DNA of 32,993 nucleotides, from positions 1 to 32,993 of the forward strand of contig DVJL01000011.1 of NCBI GenBank assembly GCA_018716805.1, in the 5' to 3' direction. Every line of letters begins with the position of its first letter. The first letter of the stretch is position 1. Made by a program: the position numbers and the translations under genes. Shown one piece after another: positions 6,934-15,450 of this stretch. The notes beneath the pieces are model-generated. The model was given only the letters and a program-made list of their open reading frames with translations. It searched no databases and had not been told where the DNA came from. Source of the DNA: Candidatus Faecivicinus avistercoris. GTDB lineage: Bacteria > Bacillota > Clostridia > Christensenellales > Aristaeellaceae.

Positions 6934-8130
6934 TCAACCGCGGGACTTTTTCATGGGCAGAACGCCCTGAAGCGCCGCAATGAGCGCGGCGGCCAGCCAG
7001 ACGGCGGCGATGGGCCGCACGTCGCTTCCCGAAATCAGCAGCCCCAGGCCGAACGCCGCGATGCCGGCGCCGATATAGGCACTGAAGTCAAAGATGCCCA
7101 CCAGCGACGAGGTGATGTTCTTCTCCGCGTAACCCATCGGCAGCACGCCCATGCAGAGGTTGTTCGCCGCATAGCCGAATCCGGAAATCGCGGCCATCAG
7201 CGCGACCGTCGCGATCGCGCCGCACGGCAGGAAGATCAGCGCGCACGCGCAGACGGCGATCAGACCGAACAGCGCCGCCATCAGATGCCGAAGCGGCATG
7301 CGCACGCGGTTGGCCAGCGCGCCGACCAGCGCGATAAACGCCGCGTTGCACACCGGAAACAGCACCAGATACAGCGCCGATTCCCCCGCGCCGACGCCCA
7401 GCAGCCGCGTCAGCAGCGTCGGCGCCCAGACGGTGAAGCTCTCCTTGACGATGCCGTTGCACAGGCAGGTAATCGCAATGCGCCACAGCTTGTCCTCGCG
7501 GATTGTGGCGACCAGTACACGCATCGACGGCTTCGCGGCGCTGACCGGAGCGAACGCCGGATCCCGCGCGGCCGAAGCGGCGATCATCGCCCACAAGAGC
7601 GCCGGCACGGCCACGATCAGCCCCGGCACGAGGAAGTTGTACGTCCACGCCGCGCCGCTCAGCAGCGGCGCAATCGCGCTCCAGCCGAGGATGTAGCCCA
7701 CCGGCATCGACAGCGAATACCACGTCGACACCCGCACGCGCTCCTCGGGCGCAAACCGCCCGGCCAGCAGGCGCGACATCGGCCCCCAGAGCATCGACTG
7801 AAACACCCCGTTTAAGCACCACAGCGGCAGGATCTGCCCGTAGCCGCCTGAGAGCGAGATGCCGATGTTCATCGCCGCAATGCCCGTCATGCCGAGCAGC
7901 ACCAGCCGCTCCGGCCGGACGCGGTCGCCGAAGAACCCGCACACGAGCTGCGCGCAGGCATAGGAGAAAAAGTACGCCGTGCCGAGCAGGCCCAGCTGAG
8001 CCGTCGACGCGCCGAGCGCGAGCTCCATCTTGCCCAGCGCGGACGAGAGATTGACGCGGCACAGGTAGGCGCACATGTAAGTCAGACAGCACAGAAACAG
8101 AAACTCCCACTTCTTGCGAAATACGCTCAT
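6934..8130 (-). CDS. MFS transporter, organophosphate/antiporter-like (GlpT/UhpC-type)
   Basis: This 398-aa protein has twelve predicted membrane helices. The N-terminal YMCAYLCRVNLSSAL resembles the Y-x-C-R-x-N-x-S entry helix of the organophosphate:phosphate antiporter branch, and GDRVRPERLV is the MFS loop 2-3 motif. It likely exchanges a small anionic solute; the substrate cannot be read from sequence. The reading frame extends upstream, but AAAGGA sits just before two ATG codons (8133, 8130); 8130 gives the better spacing. It lies about 190 bp downstream of pcrA with no obvious terminator between. Confidence 0.75.
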   Translation of the reverse strand: MSVFRKKWEFLFLCCLTYMCAYLCRVNLSSALGKMELALGASTAQLGLLGTAYFFSYACAQLVCGFFGDRVRPERLVLLGMTGIAAMNIGISLSGGYGQILPLWCLNGVFQSMLWGPMSRLLAGRFAPEERVRVSTWYSLSMPVGYILGWSAIAPLLSGAAWTYNFLVPGLIVAVPALLWAMIAASAARDPAFAPVSAAKPSMRVLVATIREDKLWRIAITCLCNGIVKESFTVWAPTLLTRLLGVGAGESALYLVLFPVCNAAFIALVGALANRVRMPLRHLMAALFGLIAVCACALIFLPCGAIATVALMAAISGFGYAANNLCMGVLPMGYAEKNITSSLVGIFDFSAYIGAGIAAFGLGLLISGSDVRPIAAVWLAAALIAALQGVLPMKKSRG

Positions 8131-8240
8131 CATTTCCTTTGAAACGCCCCTTTGCGTCCAATCATTCGTGCGTCCGGGAAGGCGCGCGGATCCCGCCCTT
8201 TTGCAGAGAGGCCGCGCCCTTCTGCCCGCTGCGGCCTCAT

Positions 8241-8309
8241 CGCCGGGTCTTCGCGCCCCTGCCCGCGGCCGCTCCACCGCCGGGTCTTCGTGCCCCTGCC
8301 CGCGGCCGC
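8241..8309. repeat. Two tandem 32-bp repeats in the pcrA / MFS gap
   Basis: 8241-8272 and 8278-8309 are the same GC-rich 32-mer with one difference (period 37). They occupy part of the 190-bp stretch 8131-8320, in which no gene, promoter or terminator was seen. Confidence 0.7.
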
Positions 8310-8320
8310 GAAAGCCCCTG

Positions 8321-10585
8321 TTACGACTCCACCTTGATGATCGGCGCAATGCTCGCCGAGAATGTGCGCACGCCGCGCTCGCCAAAATCGACTCTGACCT
8401 TCTGTTCCTGCCCTTCGCCCTCGACGCCGACGACGCGGCCGCGGCCGAACGAGCGGTGGATCACCTGGTCGCCCGCGCGGAACAGCGAGATTGGCTTGAC
8501 GCTGCGCGCCTGCGAGCCGACGAACTTCCCGCCTCCGCCGTATCCCTTCTGCACGCCCTCGATGCCCAGCGCGCGCCCGGCGGCCTGCGGCCTCGACGGC
8601 GCGCGGTCCGCGCCGCCGTAGGCCCGCGCGTGCGATGGCGGCGGCACGCGGCGCTGTTCGCCGCGCTGGGTGCCGTCCGTGATCAGCCGCGCCGGGATCT
8701 CGCCGACAAACCGCGAAAGCGCGTTGGCCGACCGGGCGTTGTACAGCATCCTCGTGCGCGCATGGCTCAAAAACAGCCGCTTCTTCGCGCGCGTGATGCC
8801 GACGTAGGCAAGCCTGCGCTCCTCCTCGAGCTGGTCGTCGTCGTACATCGCGCGGCTGAGCGGGAAGATGCCGTCCTCCATGCCCGGGAGGAACACGTCG
8901 TCGAATTCCAGTCCCTTCGCGGAGTGCAACGTCATCAGCGTCACGCTGCCGCCGGCCTCGTCAATCGAATCCGTATCCGAGACGAGCGCGACGTTTTCCA
9001 GAAAGTCGCTCAGCCCGCCCTCGGGGTTCAGCCGCTCGAATTCGGCGACCGCGCCCTGCAATTCCCTGATGTTCTCGACGCGCGATTCGTTTTCCGGCGT
9101 CTTGACCGCCTCGAGCGCGCGGACGTAGCCGGTCCTGTCGATCAGCGTCTGCACAAACTCGCCCGGCTTCTGCTCGTACATCGCGTCCGTCAGGTCGACC
9201 ATCAGCTCGCCAAACTCGCCGACCAGCTTGCGCGCGCGCGCGGACAGCCCCGCGCCGTCCGCGTCCAGCACCGCCGACATCAGCGGAAGCTCGTTCTCGG
9301 CGGCATAGGCGGCCAGCTGGTCGACCGTCGCGTCGCCGATGCCGCGCTTGGGCTCGTTGATGACGCGGCGGAGCGAGACGTCGTCGTCCGGATTGACCAG
9401 CGCGCGCATGTAGGAGATCAGATCCTTTATCTCCTTGCGCTCGTAGAACTTCTGGCCGCCGTAGACGCGATACGGCACGCCGCCGCGCACGAATGCCTCT
9501 TCCAGCACGCGCGACTGCGCGTTGGTGCGGTACAGCACGGCGATCTCGCCTGGTCGGTCGCCGTGGGCGATCAGCTTGCGCGCCATCGCGGCCACGAACG
9601 CCGCCTCGTCGCGCTCGTCCAGCGCGTGGTACAGCGCGATGCGCTCGCCCTCGCCCGCCTCGGTCCACAGCGCCTTCTCCTTGCGCCCGCGGTTGTGGGC
9701 GATGACCTGGTTGGCCGCGTCGAGGATGTTGCCGGTGGAGCGGTAGTTCTGCTCGAGCTTGACGACCTTCGCCTCGGGGAAGTCCTTCTCAAAGTCGAGG
9801 ATGTTCCGGATGTCCGCGCCGCGCCAGCCGTAGATCGACTGGTCGTCGTCGCCGACGACGCAGAGGTTGTGCTTCTCCCCCGCCAGCAGGCGGACGAGCT
9901 CGTACTGCGCGGCGTTGGTGTCCTGATATTCGTCCACGAGGATGTACTCAAACCGCCGCTGGTAATACTCGAGCACCGGCGGATTCTGGGAGAGCAGTTC
10001 CAGCGTCCGGATGAGCAGGTCATCGAAGTCCAGCGCGTTGTTGCCGCGCAGCGTCTTTTCGTATTGCTCGTAGACCTCGAAGTAGCGGCGGTTGCGCGCG
10101 TCGCTCCCGGCGTCGGCGAGCCACTCCTTCGGCGAGAGCATCCGGTTCTTCGCATCCGAGATGACCGCGCGAACGGCGCGCGGAGGATACTCCTTGTCGC
10201 TCAAATTGAGCGACTTCAGGATGGCCTTGATGACCGTCATGCTGTCGTCGGTGTCGTAAATGGCGAACTGCCGCTTATAGCCGAGCTTTTCGATGTCGCG
10301 GCGGAGGATGCGCGCGCAACAGGCGTGGAACGTCGAGATCCACGCCTCGTCGCCGGCCTCGCCGGTCAGCTGCTTCACGCGCTCCGCCATCTCGCGCGCG
10401 GCCTTGTTGGTAAACGTGATGGCCAGGATCTTCCACGCGGGCACGCCCTTTTCCATCAGGTGCGCCACGCGGTAGGTCAGCACGCGGGTCTTGCCGCTGC
10501 CGGCGCCGGCGAGCACGAGCAGCGGTCCCTCCGTGCACTCCACGGCGGCCCGCTGCGGAGGGTTGAGCCGGGTCAAATCGATCAT
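8321..10585 (-). CDS. pcrA: ATP-dependent DNA helicase PcrA/UvrD
   Basis: This 754-aa superfamily 1A helicase has the Q motif LNPPQRAAV at 7-15, Walker A AGAGSGKT at 26-33, Walker B VDEYQDTN and motif III GDDDQSIYGWRGAD. Motif VI is YVGITRAKKRL. The C-terminal Tudor-like domain (DQVIHRSFGRG onward), which binds RNA polymerase in PcrA, is present. It acts in nucleotide-excision repair, removal of RecA filaments and transcription-replication conflict. The start at 10585 overlaps the yerC stop by 4 bp (ATGA), so translation is coupled; the longer upstream frame is the yerC gene read in another frame. Confidence 0.95.
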   Translation of the reverse strand: MIDLTRLNPPQRAAVECTEGPLLVLAGAGSGKTRVLTYRVAHLMEKGVPAWKILAITFTNKAAREMAERVKQLTGEAGDEAWISTFHACCARILRRDIEKLGYKRQFAIYDTDDSMTVIKAILKSLNLSDKEYPPRAVRAVISDAKNRMLSPKEWLADAGSDARNRRYFEVYEQYEKTLRGNNALDFDDLLIRTLELLSQNPPVLEYYQRRFEYILVDEYQDTNAAQYELVRLLAGEKHNLCVVGDDDQSIYGWRGADIRNILDFEKDFPEAKVVKLEQNYRSTGNILDAANQVIAHNRGRKEKALWTEAGEGERIALYHALDERDEAAFVAAMARKLIAHGDRPGEIAVLYRTNAQSRVLEEAFVRGGVPYRVYGGQKFYERKEIKDLISYMRALVNPDDDVSLRRVINEPKRGIGDATVDQLAAYAAENELPLMSAVLDADGAGLSARARKLVGEFGELMVDLTDAMYEQKPGEFVQTLIDRTGYVRALEAVKTPENESRVENIRELQGAVAEFERLNPEGGLSDFLENVALVSDTDSIDEAGGSVTLMTLHSAKGLEFDDVFLPGMEDGIFPLSRAMYDDDQLEEERRLAYVGITRAKKRLFLSHARTRMLYNARSANALSRFVGEIPARLITDGTQRGEQRRVPPPSHARAYGGADRAPSRPQAAGRALGIEGVQKGYGGGGKFVGSQARSVKPISLFRAGDQVIHRSFGRGRVVGVEGEGQEQKVRVDFGERGVRTFSASIAPIIKVES

Positions 10586-10890
10586 GAATTCTCTTCCTCT
10601 TTCGGATTCAGTCGCTCGAGCACGCGCTCGTAGCCGCCCGCGCCATAGTTGAGCGCGCGGTTGACGCGGCCGATCGTGGCCGTGGAGACGCCGGTCTTTT
10701 CGACAATTTCGGTGTAGGTGGCGTGATCGCTCAGCATTTGGGCGACCTCCAGCCGCTGCGCGAGATCCTGAACCTCGCGGATGGTGAACAAATCCTCGAA
10801 CAGCCGGTAGCAATCCTCCACCGTTTCGAGCGAGAGGAACGCATGCGCCAGCACATCCACGCGTTCGCTCTGCAGTCTGGAAGTAAACAT
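10582..10890 (-). CDS. yerC: YerC/TrpR-family regulator
   Basis: This 102-aa helix-turn-helix protein belongs to the TrpR-like YerC/YecD family: REVQDLAQRLEVAQML followed by TEIVEKTGVSTATIGRVNRAL, the reading-head helices. In Bacillus-type genomes yerC lies directly upstream of pcrA, as here. Its ligand is unknown. The start at 10890 has GAGG six bases upstream; the frame runs further up but lacks a site. A consensus promoter and a small palindrome precede it, which could serve autoregulation. Confidence 0.88.
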   Translation of the reverse strand: MFTSRLQSERVDVLAHAFLSLETVEDCYRLFEDLFTIREVQDLAQRLEVAQMLSDHATYTEIVEKTGVSTATIGRVNRALNYGAGGYERVLERLNPKEEENS

Positions 10891-10905
10891 CTTTTTCCTC
10901 GCTTT

Positions 10906-10919
10906 CACATAATAATGTG
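10906..10919. promoter_or_regulatory. Palindrome at the yerC transcription start (candidate operator)
   Basis: CACAT-AATA-ATGTG lies directly downstream of the yerC -10 box, at about +2 to +15. Its place suits a repressor site, most simply for YerC itself; this is inference. Confidence 0.4.
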
Positions 10920-10927
10920 CTGCATCA

Positions 10928-10956
10928 ATTATACAACGTCCTGTCCGGCGCGTCAA
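10928..10956 (-). promoter_or_regulatory. Sigma-A promoter of yerC-pcrA
   Basis: On the minus strand TTGACG (10951-10956), a 17-bp spacer and TATAAT (10928-10933) lie about 38 bp before the yerC ATG. Confidence 0.9.
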
Positions 10957-10970
10957 GCGCGGCAAAGATC

Positions 10971-10994
10971 GCCCCGCGCACATTTGCGCGGGGC
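10971..10994 (-). terminator. Hairpin downstream of the anti-sigma gene
   Basis: A 10-bp GC stem (10971-10980 with 10985-10994) around CATT lies 45 bp past the stop of the minus-strand anti-sigma gene. Only a short T-run (GATCTTT) follows, so termination is probably weak or assisted. Confidence 0.5.
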
Positions 10995-11039
10995 AGGCAA
11001 AAGCGCATCTCGAGGCGCACAAGGGGCAAAGTTCTCTCC

Positions 11040-12236
11040 TCAGTTCATCCGCCGCAGATGGAATTCCACCGCATACTGTGGAAGCAGCCGGCCGCTCTCC
11101 TCCTCATAGGGAACCAGCCGCACCCAATCCGGAATCTCGGACGACGCGCGCGCGACGATCTCCCCGACCAGATGGCCGCCCTCGCTGGTCTTGCTCTGCA
11201 TGAACGCATTGTCCGTCGCCTCGCCGTCGGGCAGCACTTCAAACCACATCCGCGCAGCGGGGCTGTCCCACGGATCCATCGCATCGCGCGGCAAAATCCG
11301 ATAGCGGATGTTCACGCCCGCCGCCGTAAAGTCGGCGCGGTCGATGATCATCGTAAACTCGTCGAACACAAACGTCTTTCTGCCATCGATCGCGGTGTGC
11401 ACGATGTTCTTTGCGTCCGGCCGGACCGTGAAGGAGACCGGAATGCGAACCGCCTCCTCGGCGTAGCCCTGTTCGACCATGACGTCCACCAGCGCGTCGA
11501 GCGACCAGCCGTCCTTCAGTGCCTCCAGCGGCGAATTCATCGACAGGCCGCCGTCGATGCGCTCGACGCCCGAAACCGCGTCGTACACGGTGCGCCCATC
11601 GATCTCGCTGGACAGGAAGAGCGGCGAGCCGCTGAACGCCTCCACCGAATCGTAGTCCTCCACCGGCGCGAGCGGGCGCAGCAGCGCCACCGTAAACGCC
11701 ACATCGAACGCCGCCTCCGGCGCGGAATCGTCGAAGTTGACGCGGCTCATAGCCGAATAGCTCGGGTGCTCCCCGTCCAGCAGCACGCCCGACGCGAACA
11801 TCCAGTCGGCGAGGTTGTCCTCATTGATCGGCGTGGCCGGCGCATCGACTTCCAGGTCGGAGGTCATCAGCATCAGCGGTTCATCCCGCCCGTTCGTCAC
11901 CGTCCAGCGGACGTAGAGATCCGCACCGTCGAGCAGGTATTCGTCGATCGTCAGCGTCACGCCATCGCGCTCGACCGCCGTGCCGGCCTGCGTCACCAGG
12001 CGCTCGGCCTCGGGCGTCGGCGCATTGCCGAAGAACAGCGATTCCAGCAGGCGGGACTGGCTGGCCGCAACCGCAAAGCCGCACAGCGCCAGCGCCAGCA
12101 GCACCGCCGCGACCATGACCGCGGGTTTGACCGCGCGCCGCCTGGGCGGCAGGTTGGCGAGCGTGCTCCGCATCCGCGCGTCAAAGCTGTCCGGCGTCGG
12201 CGGAAACGCCCGCTTGAGTCTCTCTCGCTCCGACAC
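11040..12236 (-). CDS. DUF4179-type anti-sigma factor, membrane-anchored
   Basis: This 398-aa protein has a short cytoplasmic N-terminus, one membrane helix at about 39-58, and a large outer domain with the DUF4179-like pattern of an immunoglobulin-like half (GVTLTIDEYLLDG, LYVRWTV) and a second beta-rich half. Such proteins hold their partner ECF sigma factor until an envelope signal arrives. It follows the sigma gene directly. The GTG at 12236 is chosen because GGAGG (12244-12248) lies 7 bp before it; a GTG at 12242 overlapping the sigma stop is too close to that site. What it senses is not visible. Confidence 0.8.
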   Translation of the reverse strand: MSERERLKRAFPPTPDSFDARMRSTLANLPPRRRAVKPAVMVAAVLLALALCGFAVAASQSRLLESLFFGNAPTPEAERLVTQAGTAVERDGVTLTIDEYLLDGADLYVRWTVTNGRDEPLMLMTSDLEVDAPATPINEDNLADWMFASGVLLDGEHPSYSAMSRVNFDDSAPEAAFDVAFTVALLRPLAPVEDYDSVEAFSGSPLFLSSEIDGRTVYDAVSGVERIDGGLSMNSPLEALKDGWSLDALVDVMVEQGYAEEAVRIPVSFTVRPDAKNIVHTAIDGRKTFVFDEFTMIIDRADFTAAGVNIRYRILPRDAMDPWDSPAARMWFEVLPDGEATDNAFMQSKTSEGGHLVGEIVARASSEIPDWVRLVPYEEESGRLLPQYAVEFHLRRMN

Positions 12237-12238
12237 GG

Positions 12239-12694
12239 TCACCCCTCCTCCAGCATCGCCTTGAGCGCGCGCCGCCCTGCGTACATCCGGCTCTTGACCG
12301 TGCCGGCCGGAATGCGCAGCAGCCACGCAATCTCCTCTAAAGAATAGCCCTCCAGATAGTGCAGCACGATCGGCAGCCGGTACTTTTCGTCCAGCGCCTT
12401 GAGCGCGTCGCCAAGCTCGGGATCCTCCGGCGGCGGGCCTGCGTCGGCCGGCGCAACCGGATGCCGGCGGCGCGCGGCGCAGAGCCGCTTGCACTCGTTG
12501 ATGAGGATCCTCACGAGCCACGTATCGAAATAGCGCTCCTCACGCAGCTTGCCCACGTTTGCCCACGCGCGCAAAAGCGCCTCCTGAAGCGCGTCGGCAC
12601 AGTCCTGCTCGTTGTGCAAAATCGCGTAGGCAATGCGAAACAGCTTGTCGCGCGAGCGCGTGACGCTCTGCGTGAATGCCCGCTCATCCATCAT
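12239..12694 (-). CDS. ECF-type RNA polymerase sigma factor
   Basis: At 151 aa it has the two-domain ECF layout: sigma-2 region at about 8-75 (ILHNEQDCADALQEALLRAW, YFDTWLVRILINECKRL) and sigma-4 region at about 95-148 (LPIVLHYLEGYSLEEIA followed by IPAGTVKSRMYAGRRAL). AAGGAG lies 8 bp before the ATG. The ribosome site of the anti-sigma gene lies inside its 3' end, giving tight coupling. A promoter of ECF form lies about 40 bp upstream, consistent with the autoregulation usual for sigma/anti-sigma pairs. Confidence 0.92.
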   Translation of the reverse strand: MMDERAFTQSVTRSRDKLFRIAYAILHNEQDCADALQEALLRAWANVGKLREERYFDTWLVRILINECKRLCAARRRHPVAPADAGPPPEDPELGDALKALDEKYRLPIVLHYLEGYSLEEIAWLLRIPAGTVKSRMYAGRRALKAMLEEG

Positions 12695-12730
12695 GTGCCC
12701 CGCTCCTTCGCCACTTCCTTCTTTCCAATA

Positions 12731-12759
12731 GTTAGAAGCATTTCAACGCCAAAAGGTTC
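12731..12759 (-). promoter_or_regulatory. Candidate ECF-sigma autoregulatory promoter
   Basis: On the minus strand GAACCTTTT (12751-12759) and CTTCTAAC (12731-12738) are 12 bp apart, close to the AAC-CTTTT / CGTC-TAA pattern of ECF promoters. It sits in a locally AT-rich stretch (about 12720-12790) just before the sigma gene. Confidence 0.6.
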
Positions 12760-12821
12760 GCGATTTTCAAAATTTAACAAATTATTCCGCCGCGCCGGAC
12801 GCCGTACATTTTCCGTTCACG

Positions 12822-12864
12822 AAAAAGCGCCGCTTTCCGATTCCTCGGAATCGAAAAGCGGCGC
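12822..12864 (-). terminator. Terminator of the dipeptide-transporter operon
   Basis: A nearly perfect 18-bp stem (12827-12844 with 12847-12864, one mismatch) is followed on the minus strand by five T (12822-12826). It lies 37 bp after the substrate-binding protein stop. Confidence 0.92.
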
Positions 12865-12900
12865 CGAATGGAGGCATGTGCTTCGCTGAGAATGTCCGGC

Positions 12901-14412
12901 TTACTCCGCCCAAGACCAGTTGTACACCCAGTAGTTGCCCATCTGATCGGCCTTGACGCCCTGCAGGTTCGCGTTGGCGGCAATGCCGTTCATGGCGGTG
13001 TACAGCGGCACGGTCAGCGCGCGATCGCCCATCACATGCTGGACGGTGCGGAACGCCTCGAGGCGGGTCTCCTCGTCGATGCTGGTATGGTTGGCATCGT
13101 AGGCGGCGTTGACATCCGGGTCGTCCATGTGTCCGTAGTTCTGGCTTTCACCGCCGCGGTAGAGCGCATAGAGCTCCTCGAGGTCGGCCATGGCCATGTT
13201 GAAGCTGACCAGATTCAGATCAAAGTCTCCGCCCTTGAACACGTCCTCGAACCACGCGTTGGACTCCATCAGCTCGATGTTCAAAATGATGCCGACGTCG
13301 GCCAGATACGCCTGAACGATCTCCAGCGGCTTGGCATACGCCTCGTTGGAACTGGCCTTGACGGTCAGCTCGAGGCCGTCCGGATAGCCGGCCTCGGCCA
13401 GCAGCTGGCGGGAGAGCTCCGGATCGTAGGCCGGGCCTTCGTACTCGAAATCGTAGCCGGGCACGAAGTTGGCATAGATCGCCTGCGCGACTTCGCCGTT
13501 GCCCTCGATGGCGCCGATCATGACGCCCTCCTTGTCGATCGCGTGCGCGACCGCCAGACGGAGGTTCTCGTCGGCAAAGATGCCGTCAAAGTTGAAGATA
13601 ATCCAGGTCGTGCCGTTGCCGAGCGTCTCGTCGTACTGGAGGTTCGGATCGGCCTGCACGTTGGGAACGTCGGCCTGCGGCACCTTGGTGTGCACGTCGA
13701 TCTCGCCGTTCTGCAGCGCGAGCGTGGCCACGGAGTTGTCGGTGAGGATGCGGAAGGTGACGTCGTGGATGGACGGCTCGCCGAGGAAGTAGTCCTCGTT
13801 CGCGGTCAGCACGATGCGGTCGCCGGTCGTCCACTCGACGAACTTGTACGGGCCGGTGCCGACGGGCTCGCGGCCGAAGTCCGCGGCGGCCTCATACGCG
13901 GCCTTCGGGAAGATGACCATGTAGTCCGACGAGACGCACTCGAGCGCCGGGCCGTACTCGAACTGGAAGTGCAGCACGACGTGCGTGTCGTCCACGACCT
14001 CCATGCTGTCCATCGCAGAGGTGGCGGTGTCGGCATAGCCGGCGTTGATGATCGTGTTGAACGAAAACGCGACGTCCTCGGCGGTCATCGGCTCGCCGTT
14101 GTGGAAGGTCACGTCGTCGCGCAGCGTGAGCACGAGATCCTTGTTGTCGTTCTCCCACGTCCACTCGGTGGCCAGGCGCGCCTCATACACGCCGGTCTCT
14201 TCCGTCTTCGCAATCAACGTATCGAAGATCTGACGGGAGACCATGTTGACCGAAGACGACGCGGCCAGACCGCCGCAGAGCGTACTCGGCTCGCCCCACA
14301 GAGCGATGACGATGTCGTCGCGCGTCTCCTCGGCCATCGCCGGCATGGCGCCGACACCCAGCAGCATCGACAGCGCCAGAAGCATTGCGACCAGTGACTT
14401 GAATCTGCTCAT
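12901..14412 (-). CDS. dppA: Dipeptide/oligopeptide ABC transporter substrate-binding protein (SBP family 5)
   Basis: This 503-aa family 5 binding protein carries DDVTFHNGEPMTAEDVAFS at its centre, the classical SBP_bac_5 signature, and GTGPYKFVEW. It captures peptides or a related solute outside the membrane and hands it to the B/C permease. The N-terminus is a signal peptide with an AMA-E cleavage site near residue 27 and no lipobox cysteine, which is odd for a Gram-positive binding protein, usually a lipoprotein. It is the last gene of the operon, 72 bp after the F ATPase, with its own strong GAGGAGG site. Confidence 0.9.
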   Translation of the reverse strand: MSRFKSLVAMLLALSMLLGVGAMPAMAEETRDDIVIALWGEPSTLCGGLAASSSVNMVSRQIFDTLIAKTEETGVYEARLATEWTWENDNKDLVLTLRDDVTFHNGEPMTAEDVAFSFNTIINAGYADTATSAMDSMEVVDDTHVVLHFQFEYGPALECVSSDYMVIFPKAAYEAAADFGREPVGTGPYKFVEWTTGDRIVLTANEDYFLGEPSIHDVTFRILTDNSVATLALQNGEIDVHTKVPQADVPNVQADPNLQYDETLGNGTTWIIFNFDGIFADENLRLAVAHAIDKEGVMIGAIEGNGEVAQAIYANFVPGYDFEYEGPAYDPELSRQLLAEAGYPDGLELTVKASSNEAYAKPLEIVQAYLADVGIILNIELMESNAWFEDVFKGGDFDLNLVSFNMAMADLEELYALYRGGESQNYGHMDDPDVNAAYDANHTSIDEETRLEAFRTVQHVMGDRALTVPLYTAMNGIAANANLQGVKADQMGNYWVYNWSWAE

Positions 14413-14484
14413 TTGTCTTCCTCCTCGTAAATCTATTGCTCAAGCGCGCGGACGCGCAGAACAAACGCTTTCCTATTTAAGAGT

Positions 14485-15450
14485 TCAGCCGTTCAGGCAG
14501 GCGCAGAAGTGGCCCTCGCCCCGGTCGGTCAGCGGCACGTCCTGCTTGCGGCACGCGTCGGTCGCCTTCGGGCAGCGCGCCGCGAAGCGGCAGCCGGGCT
14601 TCGGATCGATCGGGCTGGAGACCTCGCCCTTCAGGATCTCGCGCTTCATGCCGCGGCGCGACAGGTTCGGCACCGGGATCGCCTGCAGGAGCGCCTGCGT
14701 ATAGGGGTGCAGCGGGTTGGCGAAGATCGCCTTCGCCGGGCCGCGCTCGACGCAGCGGCCGAGGTACATGACCGCAATCTCATCGGAGATGTGCTTGACG
14801 ACGGACAGGTCGTGCGTGATGAACATGTACGCCAGCCCGCGGTCGCGCTGCAGATCCATCAGCAAATTCAGGATCTGCGCCTGAATCGACACGTCCAGCG
14901 CCGAGACCGGCTCGTCGCAGACGATGAACTCCGGCTGAAGCACCAACGCGCGGGCGATGCCGATGCGCTGGCGGCGGCCGCCGTCCAGCTCGTGCGGATA
15001 GGCGTTGACCAGCCGCGCGGCCAGGCCGACCGTGTCCATCATCTGAAAGACGTCCTTCTCCAGCTCCGCGGAGTTCTTGTGCAGGTGGCCGGCGATCAGC
15101 GGCTCGGCGATGATCTCGTAGACGGTCATGCGCGGGTTCAGGCTCGCGTAGGGGTCCTGAAAGATGATCTGCGCGCGGTTGCGGAACTGCTTGAGCTGCG
15201 CGCGGTTCATCTTCGCGACGTCGCTTCCGTCGAACAGGATCTCGCCGCTGGTCGGCTCCAGCAGCCGGAGCACCGTGCGGCCCAGCGTGGACTTGCCGCA
15301 GCCGCTCTCGCCGACGACGCCCAGCGTCTGCCCCGACCGGATGGTCAGATCGACGTCGTCCACGGCGTGCAGCATGCCGCGCGGGGTGTTGAAATACTTC
15401 TTGAGATGCTTTGTTTCCAGCAGGATCTTTGCCTCGTTCTGCGCGCTCAT
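14485..15450 (-). CDS. dppF: Dipeptide/oligopeptide ABC transporter ATPase, F subunit
   Basis: This 321-aa ABC ATPase has Walker A GESGCGKST at 47-55, the Q-loop near IIFQDPYASLNPRM (94-108), Walker B FIVCDEPVSALD and an H-loop ITHDLS. The C-terminal oligopeptide-transporter extension with clustered cysteines (PGCRFAARCP...C) suggests an iron-sulfur or zinc site as in other Opp/Dpp ATPases. The signature loop reads LDGGRRQR (155-162) in place of the common LSGGQRQR. The ATG overlaps the D-subunit stop by 4 bp. Confidence 0.93.
   Translation of the reverse strand: MSAQNEAKILLETKHLKKYFNTPRGMLHAVDDVDLTIRSGQTLGVVGESGCGKSTLGRTVLRLLEPTSGEILFDGSDVAKMNRAQLKQFRNRAQIIFQDPYASLNPRMTVYEIIAEPLIAGHLHKNSAELEKDVFQMMDTVGLAARLVNAYPHELDGGRRQRIGIARALVLQPEFIVCDEPVSALDVSIQAQILNLLMDLQRDRGLAYMFITHDLSVVKHISDEIAVMYLGRCVERGPAKAIFANPLHPYTQALLQAIPVPNLSRRGMKREILKGEVSSPIDPKPGCRFAARCPKATDACRKQDVPLTDRGEGHFCACLNG

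Noticed and set aside
8114-10633. 839-codon open frame on the plus strand opposite pcrA
   Set aside because: It is a shadow of the helicase gene caused by high GC; composition is Arg/Ala/Val-rich, no ribosome site, and the minus-strand protein has all helicase motifs.
11040-12521. Longer start for the anti-sigma gene at 12521
   Set aside because: It would run through most of the sigma gene in another frame; the GTG at 12236 has a proper GGAGG site.
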